Assembly: GCA_021307315.1 (NCBI GenBank)
Contig: JAJSPD010000215.1
Span: forward strand, 1 to 19,421
Length of the DNA: 19,421 nucleotides
Reading direction: 5' to 3'
Source of the DNA: Bisporella sp. PMI_857
Taxonomy: Eukaryota; Ascomycota; Leotiomycetes; Helotiales; Helotiaceae
In this document: one piece after another, positions 9,689 through 19,260 of the stretch
Position numbering within the stretch: position 1 is the stretch's first letter
Layout of the letters: every line of letters begins with the position of its first letter
The notes under the pieces: model-generated
What the model was told of the DNA's origin: nothing
What the model saw: the letters and a program-made list of their open reading frames with translations, nothing else
Database searches by the model: none
Program-made: the position numbers and the translations under genes

Positions 9689-9699
9689 TATAAAGAAGT

Positions 9700-9820
9700 C
9701 GGGTTCCAGTTGGGCCAGGCTAGAAAAATCTTGGCCCAGGCTAGAAAGTTTCTTGGCGATTTGCCAAGGAAATTTCTAGCCTGGGCCAAGATTTTTCTAG
9801 CCTGGCCTAACTGGAACCCG
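9700..9820. repeat. 121-bp near-perfect hairpin (fold-back element)
   Basis: Two 58-base arms, 9700-9757 and 9763-9820, are reverse complements with only three mismatches around a 5-base loop (GATTT). The ends read CGGGTTCCAGTT and AACTGGAACCCG. Each arm itself contains a partial duplication of CCAGGCTAGAAA. It begins 11 bases after the pogo-like MITE. No clear target duplication is visible. It could be a fold-back transposon, or produce a hairpin RNA if transcribed. Confidence 0.85.
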
Positions 9821-10362
9821 GCAGGGGGCGCCTGACGTCCGACACTGTAAAGTCAGAATAATATTCTACCTTTCTGAAATAATAGCCCACGACTCATTTA
9901 CAAACACCCTCCTTTTTAATCATACCATTTGATTGTTTGCACCATGAAATTCCAATTTCTGATCCCAAGCAGGGTACCAAAGTCAAAGAAAATAGGCCAG
10001 TTGCTAGTCGATGCCCTGTCGAGAGTTGGGGGAAAGGGGTTTGAAGCTTCCCAATCTGTCCAGGCAATGCCACTGTTACAGACAATCATAAGCTTAATCA
10101 TTGTAATTCACAGTTACAGTGAGAACAATATTTCCAACCAAGTTCAACTATATCACAAATTTAAATAGCATGTGGGAAGCTTGAGGTATGTTTTACCACA
10201 AATTTCACTTAAAAAGATTTGGTCACAACTCTGAAAACAGTTCTTTTTTAAGATACCCAGTCGACGGAACAAGGAACAAGATTTGACTTGCCTGTCCAGC
10301 CAGCACTGTCGTATAATTTTGTCTTTTCTATTCCCAGAATATTGGATCAACTCGAGGGTGCC
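9821..10362. other. Intergenic region downstream of the amine oxidase gene
   Basis: No supported gene. Overlapping open frames of about 60-80 codons on both strands around 9894-10350 have no family motif, start context or splice partners. The right part includes the 3' region of the minus-strand amine oxidase gene. Confidence 0.45.
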
Positions 10363-12489
10363 TTATTCTACTTCTGCTCTCCAGAACCTTCCATCCAAAC
10401 CATGCGCCTTTAGGATCCTTACTCCAACCGCTTCGCCACTCCCTACCAAAGTAAGTATATCACTCATAGCATTTATTATACGTAAGCCTTACAATAAGCA
10501 CCCGTCAACGTTCCTAGTGCAACAAAGGGCGCAGTATGCTCGCCTGCAAACCAGACCCCCCTCTCTGGCAACCCTCTTCTTAAAGCTCGAATATCCTCAT
10601 CCAGCTTGACTTCTGCCTCCGAGTCCGCTATCTCCTCACTGACTTGGAAATTCATATATGAGCCACAGCCAGCCAAGGGATCATTTTGCCAATTGGTGGC
10701 CAGAGCAGCTATGGCCTGGCATTTTGAATCCTCGAGAGTGTAGTTGGGGAGTAGGGCGTAGTACGGACGGAAGAATTCGTCCAAGGTGGTGAAGTATTCC
10801 GGCGACGAAGGCGAGAGTCTATTGATTAATGACGTTATGTGGATAGCACATGGTCCGTAGATCGTGAATAGAAGTGTCGGTTGGGCATGAGTTCCAAAGA
10901 GCTCGGGTGACGAGAGCGCATTGAGCTCAAGGGTCCAGGAATTGGGGTTGTTGGGAGAATAAGTGGGGTGCAGGAAGTGGGCGAAAGAAGAGAATGGTGC
11001 AGAAGTCGAAGTCGGAACATCCCAAAAGGCTGCTTGAAAGGTTATGTATACCTTCTCTAGAGTGCTATATGCTGTATTCTTGATTGCCTTGATTATAGGA
11101 GTTGGAAGAGGCGGGATAAAATGGACGTCTTGCCTCTTCAGACATCCAAGTGGTGCCGTGACAACCACTTCGTCGAACTCTAGAACTTGATCTTCAGTTT
11201 TTATGAGTACTTTGGGGCAATTTCCCTCTTTAACGATAGTCTCAATCCCCAAAACTTTCGTCTTCTGATGGATATCTGCTTGTTTGGAAGCTCTTTCGGC
11301 TACACTATAAAGAATTCCAGCGTGACTACTAGTCACGAAGAAGTTCTCTGCTGGCAGTCAGTTACCATCAAAATAGGACATTTTATGAGAGACCTGAATA
11401 CTTTGCAGGACCTGACCTTGTCTAAACCCGAGAAGGTTGTAAACAGCAGTTGTGAGGGAAGTTCGACTCACCTCCATCCAAGCACTCTTCAAGCCAGAAA
11501 TACTTTAGGCTTTGTTTGTCCCATGGATCGCCAATGAAGGCGCCCCACATTTCTGCCATTTGTAGAATCAACGTCCGATCCTCGTTATTGAAGTCTCTCT
11601 CAGAAATCTTTTCTGTAAAGAAATCTTTTAGACTGGTCTTAGGGGAGATTCGTGAGCATTCTTTGTTGCTATACTTGAACGCCTCAGAAATAATGCTCCA
11701 GACAAGCTCAAAAAAACTATCAGCTTTCTCAGAGTCTATGGCCTGGCCGCATTGATCGAAGACGTTCATGCTGTCTTCTATCAAGCAGAGTGCTGTATCG
11801 GTTTTCTTTGCCAGATGAACAATAGGGTTGGTCAAAGTTCCATGGATCCAATTTGGGCCCCTATCGAAAATCAGAATATTATACGGAGGTCTACAGGTGA
11901 GACATCACAGTCTCATTTGGAAATGTCGGAACGCATGTAATTAGAATCACGTGAACTATTGGATAATGTGAGTTGGGGGACCTTTCAGGGCCCACAACCT
12001 CGCGATACCGTAGCTTAGAATCATCAAGAATCAAGGAACCATAATTACACCAGCAAGAGCGTAGTCAATAGCTACTACGCATTTTACTACGTGATAGGTA
12101 TCCGACAGGAAACAAATTCCCTAAAAGCATGCAACTTACATATCAACAACATGACCTCGCAGGTCTGTTTGATAGGCCTAAGAGTATGTTAGTATTGTTC
12201 TGTACTAGAGTGGTTAACATACTCGTCCTCCCAATCTATCTCGAGCTTCTAGAATTGTAACCCGAACTCCCTCTCCGAGCAATACTTCTGCACATCGTAA
12301 GCCCGCGAAGCCGGCACCCACAATGCAAACGTGGAAATTATTATCGCGGCCTTCATTGGAGTTCTCATCAAATGGTACCCGTCTGCATAAAGACTCAAGA
12401 TCACCCGAGCAGTCCAGAAGATCTTGTTCAATCCAAGATATTTGCCCTGCAGTCTTGTAGGTATCACGAGAATGCGCTTTTGTCTCCAT
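10363..12489 (-). CDS. Flavin-containing amine oxidase (monoamine/polyamine oxidase type)
   Basis: Five coding exons on the minus strand: 12223-12489, 12140-12177, 11472-11860, 10493-11347 and 10363-10442. They have GT-AG borders and matching phases and give 542 aa. The start is METKAHSRDT at 12489. The dinucleotide-binding motif CIVGAGFAGLRCAEVLL (Gly58, Gly60, Gly63) is followed by VTILEARDRLGGR, whose Glu81 would hold the FAD ribose. The 38-base second exon supplies YQTDLRGHVVD and joins exactly to MGPNWIHGT. Later motifs include FFVTSSHAGILYS, VVVTAPLGCLKRQDVHFIPP and the C-terminal FAD motif WFAGEHTAPFVALGTLTGAY, completed by WSGEAVGVRIL in the last exon. The family oxidises amines to imines with release of H2O2. 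There is no SWIRM domain, so it is not an LSD1-type histone demethylase; no signal peptide is seen. Substrate is unknown. Introns of 279 and 124 bases are long for this window. The gene appears intact and is divergent from the NLR gene. Confidence 0.9.
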
Positions 12490-12506
12490 TATCGCTGTAT
12501 ATAATC

Positions 12507-12576
12507 CTGCCAAAATCAAAGTTAGAATGAGCCCCAGATCCAATACTAGTACGAAATTTGAGGCCTCTTGACTCAC
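12507..12576 (-). other. Intron in the 5' leader of the amine oxidase gene
   Basis: On the minus strand AACAAG|GTGAGT (donor at 12576) and TTTTGGCAG (acceptor at 12507) bound a 70-base intron that ends 17 bases before the amine oxidase ATG. The open frame that runs through it starts only with the GTG of the donor and encodes a spurious hydrophobic N-terminus, so it should not be read as a membrane anchor. Confidence 0.6.
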
Positions 12577-13164
12577 CTTGTTGAAGAATTGGTCACTGCT
12601 ACTGGTACGGCCAATATTTCTTTGAACTTTGAATTACTTTTGTTGTAGAAAGAACGACTGGTTCTGCTTCCGTTCCTTTTATCCGGCAAGCGGACGGTAT
12701 ATCACGATTCATAATTGGTTACAATTGCACCGCCTTGTGTAACCCACCCACAGCCTTTCAAACTTGATAGGGTAAACCAAAACCCGTTTTCCATTGACTC
12801 AAGAAACTATGGGCTGTTGACATGCACTTATGATTCAATGTTGCGGTGAATCCAGCAGAGTGCTACAAATTGCAGTGCGTGATTTAGCTTCTTTGCGGGT
12901 AAATTCAGGCTGTAGCTCGAAGAATTGAAACGTTTCAATGGCAGTGTGTTGGTCAGGCAAGCTTTCTAATAGGCAGGGCCGAACCGCCGACTGCTCCTCA
13001 AACACCCCTGCAGCTGCGCATCCAACACCTGTACTCGTCCACAGGCGCAAAATCTGTGATAAGCAGAATTCCTAGAAACCCTTCATGATCCATTTATTAT
13101 CACGCCGAGATTCAGTTCATAATACTTTCAAGAATATATACTGATCGCTGCCGGGGCTTTATCC
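12577..13164. promoter_or_regulatory. Divergent promoter region, amine oxidase / NLR
   Basis: About 590 bases lie between the head-to-head genes with no convincing coding frame. A minus-strand open frame at 12835-13050 has no visible family motif. A short TATA-like AATATATACTG lies at 13133-13143, about 30 bases before the NLR start. No known operator was identified. Confidence 0.4.
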
Positions 13165-14222
13165 ATGGCGGAGGCTCTTGCTGTAATTAGCCTTGTGTCT
13201 GCGATCGTCCAATTCGTCGATTTCGGAACTAAGGTCATTGGCCGGTTCCACGAGCTGCGAGAGGAAGTAGCGCGCGCTCCCAAGGTATTCAAAGATGTCC
13301 AAACCCGGCTTCTATTGATGCTTGATCTGGTGAAGAAGATCCAGATACAGATCCAAAATGGCTATATGGATAAAACGTCCCAAGAAGTCATGCTTCCCGT
13401 CATCCAAAGTTGCCTTTCGCAGGTAAAGCAATTGGATGACCTTTTCATGAAGGCAGCACCCAAACTGCATGACTCTTCGTGGAATCAAGGCAAGAAGGCA
13501 TTCATCAGCGTGATTCGAGAATCAGAGTTGGATAAGATCGATCTTGCCCTGAAAACCAACTGCGATCTCCTACTTCAGTCGGGGACTTATCACTCCATGA
13601 GCTGGCTCGAAAAGAAGGACCCAAACTTCTTGCAACAAATGGTCAACTTTATAGTTCCACAGCAACAAGTGTATGACAGCGCCAGGAGGTCTGATTCGAC
13701 CTCAGTAGCGCCCGTATTCATGGTGCCATTTCAGAGGGACCCAAAGTATCTTCGGCGTCCCGCGATCATGGAAGAGATTGCGTCGAGGTTTAAAAATCAG
13801 TGTCAAGTTGCACTTGCAGGACTTGGCGGAGTCGGGTAAGTCTCCTCCCATACTATTTAGTTTCTCGAAAGTGTGGCATCATTTTTGCCCGGCTAGTTCT
13901 TTTGAAATGACCACCATGCGAGTAGTATATTGCGGAAATTAAGAAACATTGAGCTCAGAGATGGCGCATAGGACCAAGCTGACCTCTCTCCTTTTGTAGG
14001 AAATCACAGGTTGCGATCGAATATTGTTATCTCTTCAGAGACGAAAACCCACACGCTCATGTCTTCTGGATATATGCTGGAACTACTTCCAGGTTCGAAC
14101 AAGGATACCAAGAAATGGCAAGGCGATTGACGCTCCTGGGCTGGGATGATCCAAAAGTGGACACATTGAAACTTGTCTATGAGTGGCTGTTGCGTTGTGT
14201 ACGTGAATTCAATAGAGCGTAG
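13165..14222 (+). CDS. Truncated NLR: SesA/NACHT_N-like helical domain plus start of a P-loop NTPase
   Basis: Exon 1 is 13165-13835 and exon 2 is 14000-14222, with a 164-base GT-AG intron (GTAAGT ... TTTTGTAG) that splits the Walker A glycine. The 297-aa product opens MAEALAVISLVSAIVQFVDF, the hallmark start of the fungal N-terminal helical domain found ahead of NACHT and NB-ARC NTPases (SesA/NACHT_N type, about residues 1-150). A linker VPFQRDPKYLRRPAIMEEI leads into VALAGLGGVGKSQVAIEYCY; Lys225-Ser226 complete the P-loop. The text then matches NB-ARC proteins through GWDDPKVDTLKLVYEWL, after which homology ends and a stop follows 10 codons later. The Walker B, ARC/winged-helix and C-terminal repeat domains are missing. 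Homology ends where a TGTTG-starting LTR-like sequence begins (14188). Such proteins act in heterokaryon incompatibility or immunity-like signalling. This copy is probably non-functional as an NLR, although a helical-domain-only product is possible. Confidence 0.85.
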
Positions 14223-14424
14223 CAGAGAGTGTATTGTAGCTCGTAGAGCTGTAGGTCAATACAGGTAAAAAGGTTGAATTGAGTTCTAAGTACAAAGAGA
14301 AACTATCGCGTAATATAAAGCTTCCCGCACGTGATGACTAGTCGCTTAGAGCACACCGCCAAAAAGCGGTGAGCTCAACCGAGCTTCGTTTTGGCAATTC
14401 AGAGGCGCTGCTTTACATAATACA
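14188..14424 (-). repeat. Putative Copia 3' long terminal repeat
   Basis: On the minus strand this 237-base block starts TGTATTATG and ends CACAACGCAACA, so it has TG...CA ends. It is immediately preceded by a short polypurine run TTTAAGGGG (14425-14433), where the polypurine tract of a 3' LTR belongs. Its outer end coincides with the loss of NLR homology, and CAACA is a common Copia LTR terminus. A TATA-like TATATTA and a small ACCGC/GCGGT stem (14355-14370) lie inside. Its partner LTR and target duplication would be outside the window, so the borders are inferred. Confidence 0.45.
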
Positions 14425-14953
14425 CCCCTTAAATAAGGTTATTCCCAGATAAGTTCACTTGTTTACTAGCTTCGGCTTCTCGTTGTTGTTTATTACGAAT
14501 ACGCGCGCATCCGAGCTTAAAAGTAACTTTTTCAACGCTCCAAGTAAACAAATAAATACTTTACGCGTTGCCAGCTTTAAACAACTCTTTAGCTATTATT
14601 ACTATTAACAACAACAACCGCAACTATAGCTAAAAAGCGTAGTGCTTTTTATTTCGCTGTAAGTAATGTTTATATTTTGTCGTTTTTTGCTCGTTAAGCG
14701 TTTATCGCTTAAATCGCATGCTTTTCGAGTTCACTTTGCAAATTTACTCCGCTCAAAAGTCTAAGTGCTAATTGCATATATAGCGCCAAAAAGTAAAAAA
14801 AGCTGCAAAGAAAGCAGCAAAAAAAGCTGTTCGTCGCGCTGCCGCTGCCGCTTTTCCGAGCACTACCGTCTCCGGCCTTTTGCTTCCAGAGCATAGCTTC
14901 GCCCTCGGCTTTGCTCCCGCTTCCCTCGCTTTCTTTCCTCTCCACGTCTTTTC

Positions 14954-14981
14954 TTTTTTTTTTTTTTTTTTTTTTTTTTTT
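14954..14981. repeat. T28 homopolymer
   Basis: An uninterrupted run of 28 T, within a longer pyrimidine-rich block. It is followed 120 bases later by an A run of opposite polarity. Confidence 0.9.
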
Positions 14982-15101
14982 CTTTTCGTTTTCTTTTCGA
15001 AAAAAAAGAAAAATAACGACAACAACGATAATAACGAGCCGTTAGTCCCGCTTCTCCGCCGCTTCGCGCTCCTCGCTTCTTTTTTACTCGCCCGGTTGAG
15101 G

Positions 15102-15122
15102 AAAAAAAAAAAAAAAAAAAAA
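15102..15122. repeat. A21 homopolymer
   Basis: An uninterrupted run of 21 A. Together with the T28 run it brackets a roughly 120-base segment that is richer in GC than the surrounding retroelement. Confidence 0.9.
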
Positions 15123-16149
15123 CGCGGGTCGCTGTGTGGACCCTTGCTTTAGTTGCGTTCGCAGCGCTTTGGCAAGTAAGTCTACCGGCGCCTGCTATAA
15201 TAAGCAAGTAAAGCTAGTAGTCGCTGCGTCCGGTGCTTTGCGAAGCATTCGTATGTTGCAGCTTCGGCTGCTTTTTTTTGTCGCCGCCGCTTTTTTGCGG
15301 CTTTAAAGGCTACTCCGGTAGTCAAGTCCGTAAATTTTGCTGCTTTACGAGCATTGCAATTGTAGTAGCAAAGCTAACTAAAGCATAAAAAGTTAACAAG
15401 CTTTGTAAAGCTTTTCGGTTTTAATAAAATAAAAAAAAAAAAAGTGTTAAGTAGTGCTTCGCGCTAGCGCTAGCCGAACTATGCTACTGCGCAGTAAACG
15501 TGTTTAAGCAATTTTAAAAAAGCCTCGGCTTTATAAACCGTAAGCTTAAAAACGTTACTTTAATAAATGTAGTAGTAAATAAACTCGTTTTTTTAAACTA
15601 AAGTTTAAAAACGTATTGCTTAACGTGTTAATATATATTAATTAAAAAAGCACTGTTTTTATAATCCGTGCTTATATAATTTTTTCGGGACCGGTTAAAG
15701 CTATTAAAATTTTCTGTTTTGTTTTGTAAAATAAACAAAAAAATATTTAAAAAAGTGTAATTTCGTATATTACTAAGCATTTAATTAGTTGTTTAAGTGC
15801 TTTTCGATTTTTGTTTTATGTCCAATTGCTCGACTTTTTTTTTTATATTTTAAAAATTAAAAAAAATTTGAAGTGTTCGAATTTTTGTCGAAGTAAGTTT
15901 TTGGTCAACTGTCAGCTAGTATATCGCTGTAAGCAAATATAAAACTTAAAACGTTTTTTTACGTGCTTTTAGCGCAGCTATATATTTTGTATATCGACAT
16001 GCCGGAACTTAATAGAAATTCTTTCGTTTTTTTTTACAATTAATCGGATTGTTTATTGATTGTCGCAATAAATGTTTTACAGTTTTTTAAGTTTAGTTGA
16101 ATTTCTTTGAAAAAACGCTAAAAACTATAGTTTTTTACTTGTACGCTTT

Positions 16150-19100
16150 ACTTAAGCAGTTTTGTTTCCGTTGTTAAAATAGTAACTGTATTTTGTTTAG
16201 CTGCTTTTTATGCAATTAACTTACCGAATAGTAAAAAAACATATTTTTGTAATAACTTTTTAGTTTCAAATTATTCGCGAAAAAAGCATCCGATGCTATA
16301 ATTATTTGCGCTTCGAGCACTTTTTATATTGAATCGCTAAAAAACGCGTTTTGTACAAGTATTAAATTGTTCAGTTTACAGCTTTTAAGTGTTTTAGCTT
16401 TAAATTAGTTAAAAAGTAAAATAATTGCGAAGCTGCGAATACTACGTTTAGTCGAACATAATTGCAGTATACAGCACCGATTTACTTTTTTTTGAACTTT
16501 TAATTAAAGCTGAAAATTTTTGCCGGTATACTTTTTAAGCTTTACTAAAAAAAGTAGTGTACTCGAACATTTTCCAAAAAGCAATTTGAACTGTTTGTAA
16601 TTTTTTCGATGTAAAAGTTATAAACAAGCCAGATTTTTTTCGCTGTTGTTTCGAATTACTTTTATTTCGAAAAACTATTTTACATTTTTTAAGTTTTGCA
16701 GTTTATATAGTTTTTTTAAGCCGGTAATTACTGAATTAGCTGCTTTTTCGTTATTTTAGTAGTAAAGAACTTGTACGTTATTTACAAAAAAAATTACGAA
16801 TATTTTCCGCAGTTTGTTTATATACATACACGGCTTTTTTGCGCACATTATTAGCTTTAACTTTTTTAAAGTAAACGTAAACTTTTTAAACTACAGTGCA
16901 AAAACATTTTTATTTCGTACAGCGCTCGGTTTATTTGTATACACATTTAAGCTGTTTAAACTCGTTTAAAAGTTAGCAAATTACTGCTTTACCGCTTTTT
17001 TGTGTTTAGCATTAATAAAAGCGTTAATTACATCGAATTGTTTTACTTCGAAATTAAAATGTGCAGTTATTGCTATAGCTGTTCAAAAAAAGCGTACTGC
17101 GAGCGTTGCGGCGTAAATTAACAAAATTGTTGCTTTGTTTTGCAAGTTCTTTTTTACTACTATTTTTAATCGACACTTTACTAGAAATTTTGCTAAGTTT
17201 AGTTTGTACGTAAATACTTATTTAAAAAAATCGGCTTAGTAGTTATTCGGCTGCGCTCGATTACTTTTCAGCAGTTCCGACTTTTTAAATTTCGTAATTC
17301 TAGTTTAGCGTTTGTTTTAAAGTAGTTTTTAACAATGTGCTTTTTTAACTTTTTTCAATTTTTCGGAGTTTTAAATTTTTTTTTAAATAAATACAAACAA
17401 GCTTAAAGCGCTTTTAAAGCTAGCGATTTAAAAACGAAGCGCTCGATTGTTTCGTGCACTGTTTTTACTGAATTTCGTTTATTTAGCTATTTTTTTTGCG
17501 ATTGCTAAAAAGTACTAAAAAATCGAGTATAAAGTTCCGGCACTGTTTAGTGCTTGTAATTGCTAAGTATTGTAAACAGCAGCTTTTTGCTCGTAAAAGC
17601 AAAGTTAGTACTGTTTAGCGTGCTTTTTTGGCTTTTTTTTTGCAGCTTTTTGCTTAAGCGAATCGCAAAGTATAAATTTGCGTTTGCGTTTTTTTTTAAA
17701 TTGTGCTGTTGTTTTTTATTTTTGGTTTCTGTAATAACACTGTTTTTATTCGAAGTATGCTTTTAAGTTTTGTTTACGAATTTTTGTGCTTTTTTAGCAT
17801 TTAATGTTTATTTTGTGTTTAGTTCTGTAATGTTTTTTGCTAAGTATTAATTTCGAAAGTAACGCGTTTTACGAAGTTAGCTTTCGATTTGCATTACTAC
17901 TATTTTTTTTTAAATAGTTTATTTGCTTTTGTTTCGAGCTGTTGTTTGTTAGTTGCTAAGTTTTTATAAAGCAGAAAAATTTTTTTTGACTGCTTTTTGT
18001 TTATCCGGTTTAGCTTTAAATAAATTCGAAATCAAAAGTTTTTCGTTTTTTGCAAGTGTTTTTTTTGATTTTTCAAGCGTTGTTACTTTCGAGTTTTAGC
18101 TCCGTAAAGCTTCGTTCGAAAATTTTGTGCTTTTTTAAAAGTTAAAAGTTTTTTTTGATTGCTAAACAAGCTTTAAGTTTCAAACTTTACATTTTAAAAA
18201 CAAGTTTAGCGTTCTGAATTTTTTCGCTTTTTTCGATTACTTCGATAATGTTTCGTATATTTTAAATAGTTGCTTTTTATTTTTTTGAATTTTGAAAAAT
18301 AAAAAATGTTTTTGTCGAACGTTACATTTCGAGTAGTAATAATTTTATCGAGCTAAAAAATCCAGATTCTGTAAATATTAAAAGCACAGTATTCAACTAA
18401 ATATCCGATATGTTTTTTTAGTTTTACTTTAAAGTTTTTTTTTTGCTTGTTTGCTTTTTTTTCTTTTATTAATAAGTATACGCGCGCTTTATACACATAA
18501 ATCCTGTTTTAATCCGGTTTTAATCGTTAGTAATACGCTTAACGAACGCAAATTATACTACGGAAATAGTTGCGGAACTATATGTTTAGACTTTATTCAG
18601 CGATTTCTATTATAAATTTCCGAAAAGCTTTTATTGTACAAGTAAATGCTTGCTAACGCTGTTTTTAGCTATAACTTTTTAAACAAGTTTGCTTCGAGCT
18701 TTATTTTAATCGAACGTATAATTGCTTTTTGTTCTGTTTTTTTTCGCCGCTGGTTGCTTTTGTGCGTTACGTCGAAATAAGTTTAATTTCGATGCTTTTT
18801 TTTTTTGCTTACAATTAATATGCCGACTTTTATTAATAAAATTATCGACGTGTTATTATTGTGTCGAATTTTGCAAATTAATAAAGTATACTGTTTGTTA
18901 ACTTAATATTCGAATTGTTTAAAATGTTAAAAATTTGAGTTTTTAACTTGCTTACTATAATATACCCAAAAAGCTTTTTACTGTACTCGTTTTTAATTAC
19001 TAGTAACCAGCGAGTTTTTTAATATTTTTTAACAAAGTTAAATAAATCTCAAAAAATCTGTAAAACGGCCGCAGTAACTTGTATTCGATATACAACAGTT

Positions 19101-19260
19101 ACAATTTGTAATGCGTGCGCTAAAGTACAGTATTAACAGTTTATTCGCTTTATATCGTTAATTTTAACGTTTTTTGCATTTTAACTAAATGTTTTAAAAC
19201 TGCTAAGCCGAAATATTCTGTTTTGTATTACTATATATACTTGCTGTAATTCGCGAATTA
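16150..19260 (-). pseudogene. Copia pol remnants: integrase, reverse transcriptase, RNase H
   Basis: Integrase: minus strand 19015-18962 reads TRWLLVIKNEYSKKLFGY, continuing IIVSKLKTQIFNILNN, like the Copia core where the consensus has a DD pair before YSRK. About 60 codons upstream TLAHALQIVTV lies in the same frame. Reverse transcriptase: 17220-16980 reads VFTYKLNLAKFLVKC, then IYAATLAVRFF, a TGA where Arg is usual, TAIAITAHFNFEVK and QFDVINAFINAK. This is the fungal Copia signature around the first catalytic Asp (Asp of FDV retained). A shifted frame near 16930-16870 continues INRALYEIKMFLHC. RNase H: about 16300-16150 reads IASDAFFANN, then after a one-base shift YVFLLFGKLIA, a stop where Trp is usual, and KAAKQNTVTILTTETKLL. 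Many stops and shifts rule out function. No intact frame remains for any domain. Confidence 0.8.

Larger units (their letters stand above)
14437..15900. other. Non-coding tract between Copia pol and the 3' LTR, with homopolymers
   Basis: About 1.5 kb with no recognisable protein. It is less AT-rich than the pol region in places (for example 14830-14940 and 15040-15090) and full of GCT/CG-rich simple sequence, a T run and an A run. A plus-strand frame reading KKAAKKAAKKAVRR near 14795-14840 is low-complexity and probably not a protein. Such a long 3' non-coding stretch is unusual for a Copia element; it may be a captured or nested sequence. Confidence 0.45.

Noticed and set aside
9607..9789. 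Minus-strand frame of 60 codons
   Set aside because: It is made of the pogo-like MITE end and the hairpin arms; repeated sequence, not a gene.
12214..12576. Membrane-anchored N-terminus for the amine oxidase (hydrophobic stretch before METKAHS)
   Set aside because: The frame begins with the GTG of a GTGAGT splice donor and lies in a 70-base intron ending in TTTTGGCAG; the ATG at 12489 is the sensible start.
14768..15207. Lys/Phe-rich open frames on both strands
   Set aside because: They exist only because of the T28 and A21 runs; low complexity, no family motif, inside a degraded retroelement.
17560..17766. Plus-strand Phe/Leu-rich 68-codon frame that could look like a membrane peptide
   Set aside because: Product of T-rich RIP-mutated DNA antisense to Copia pol.
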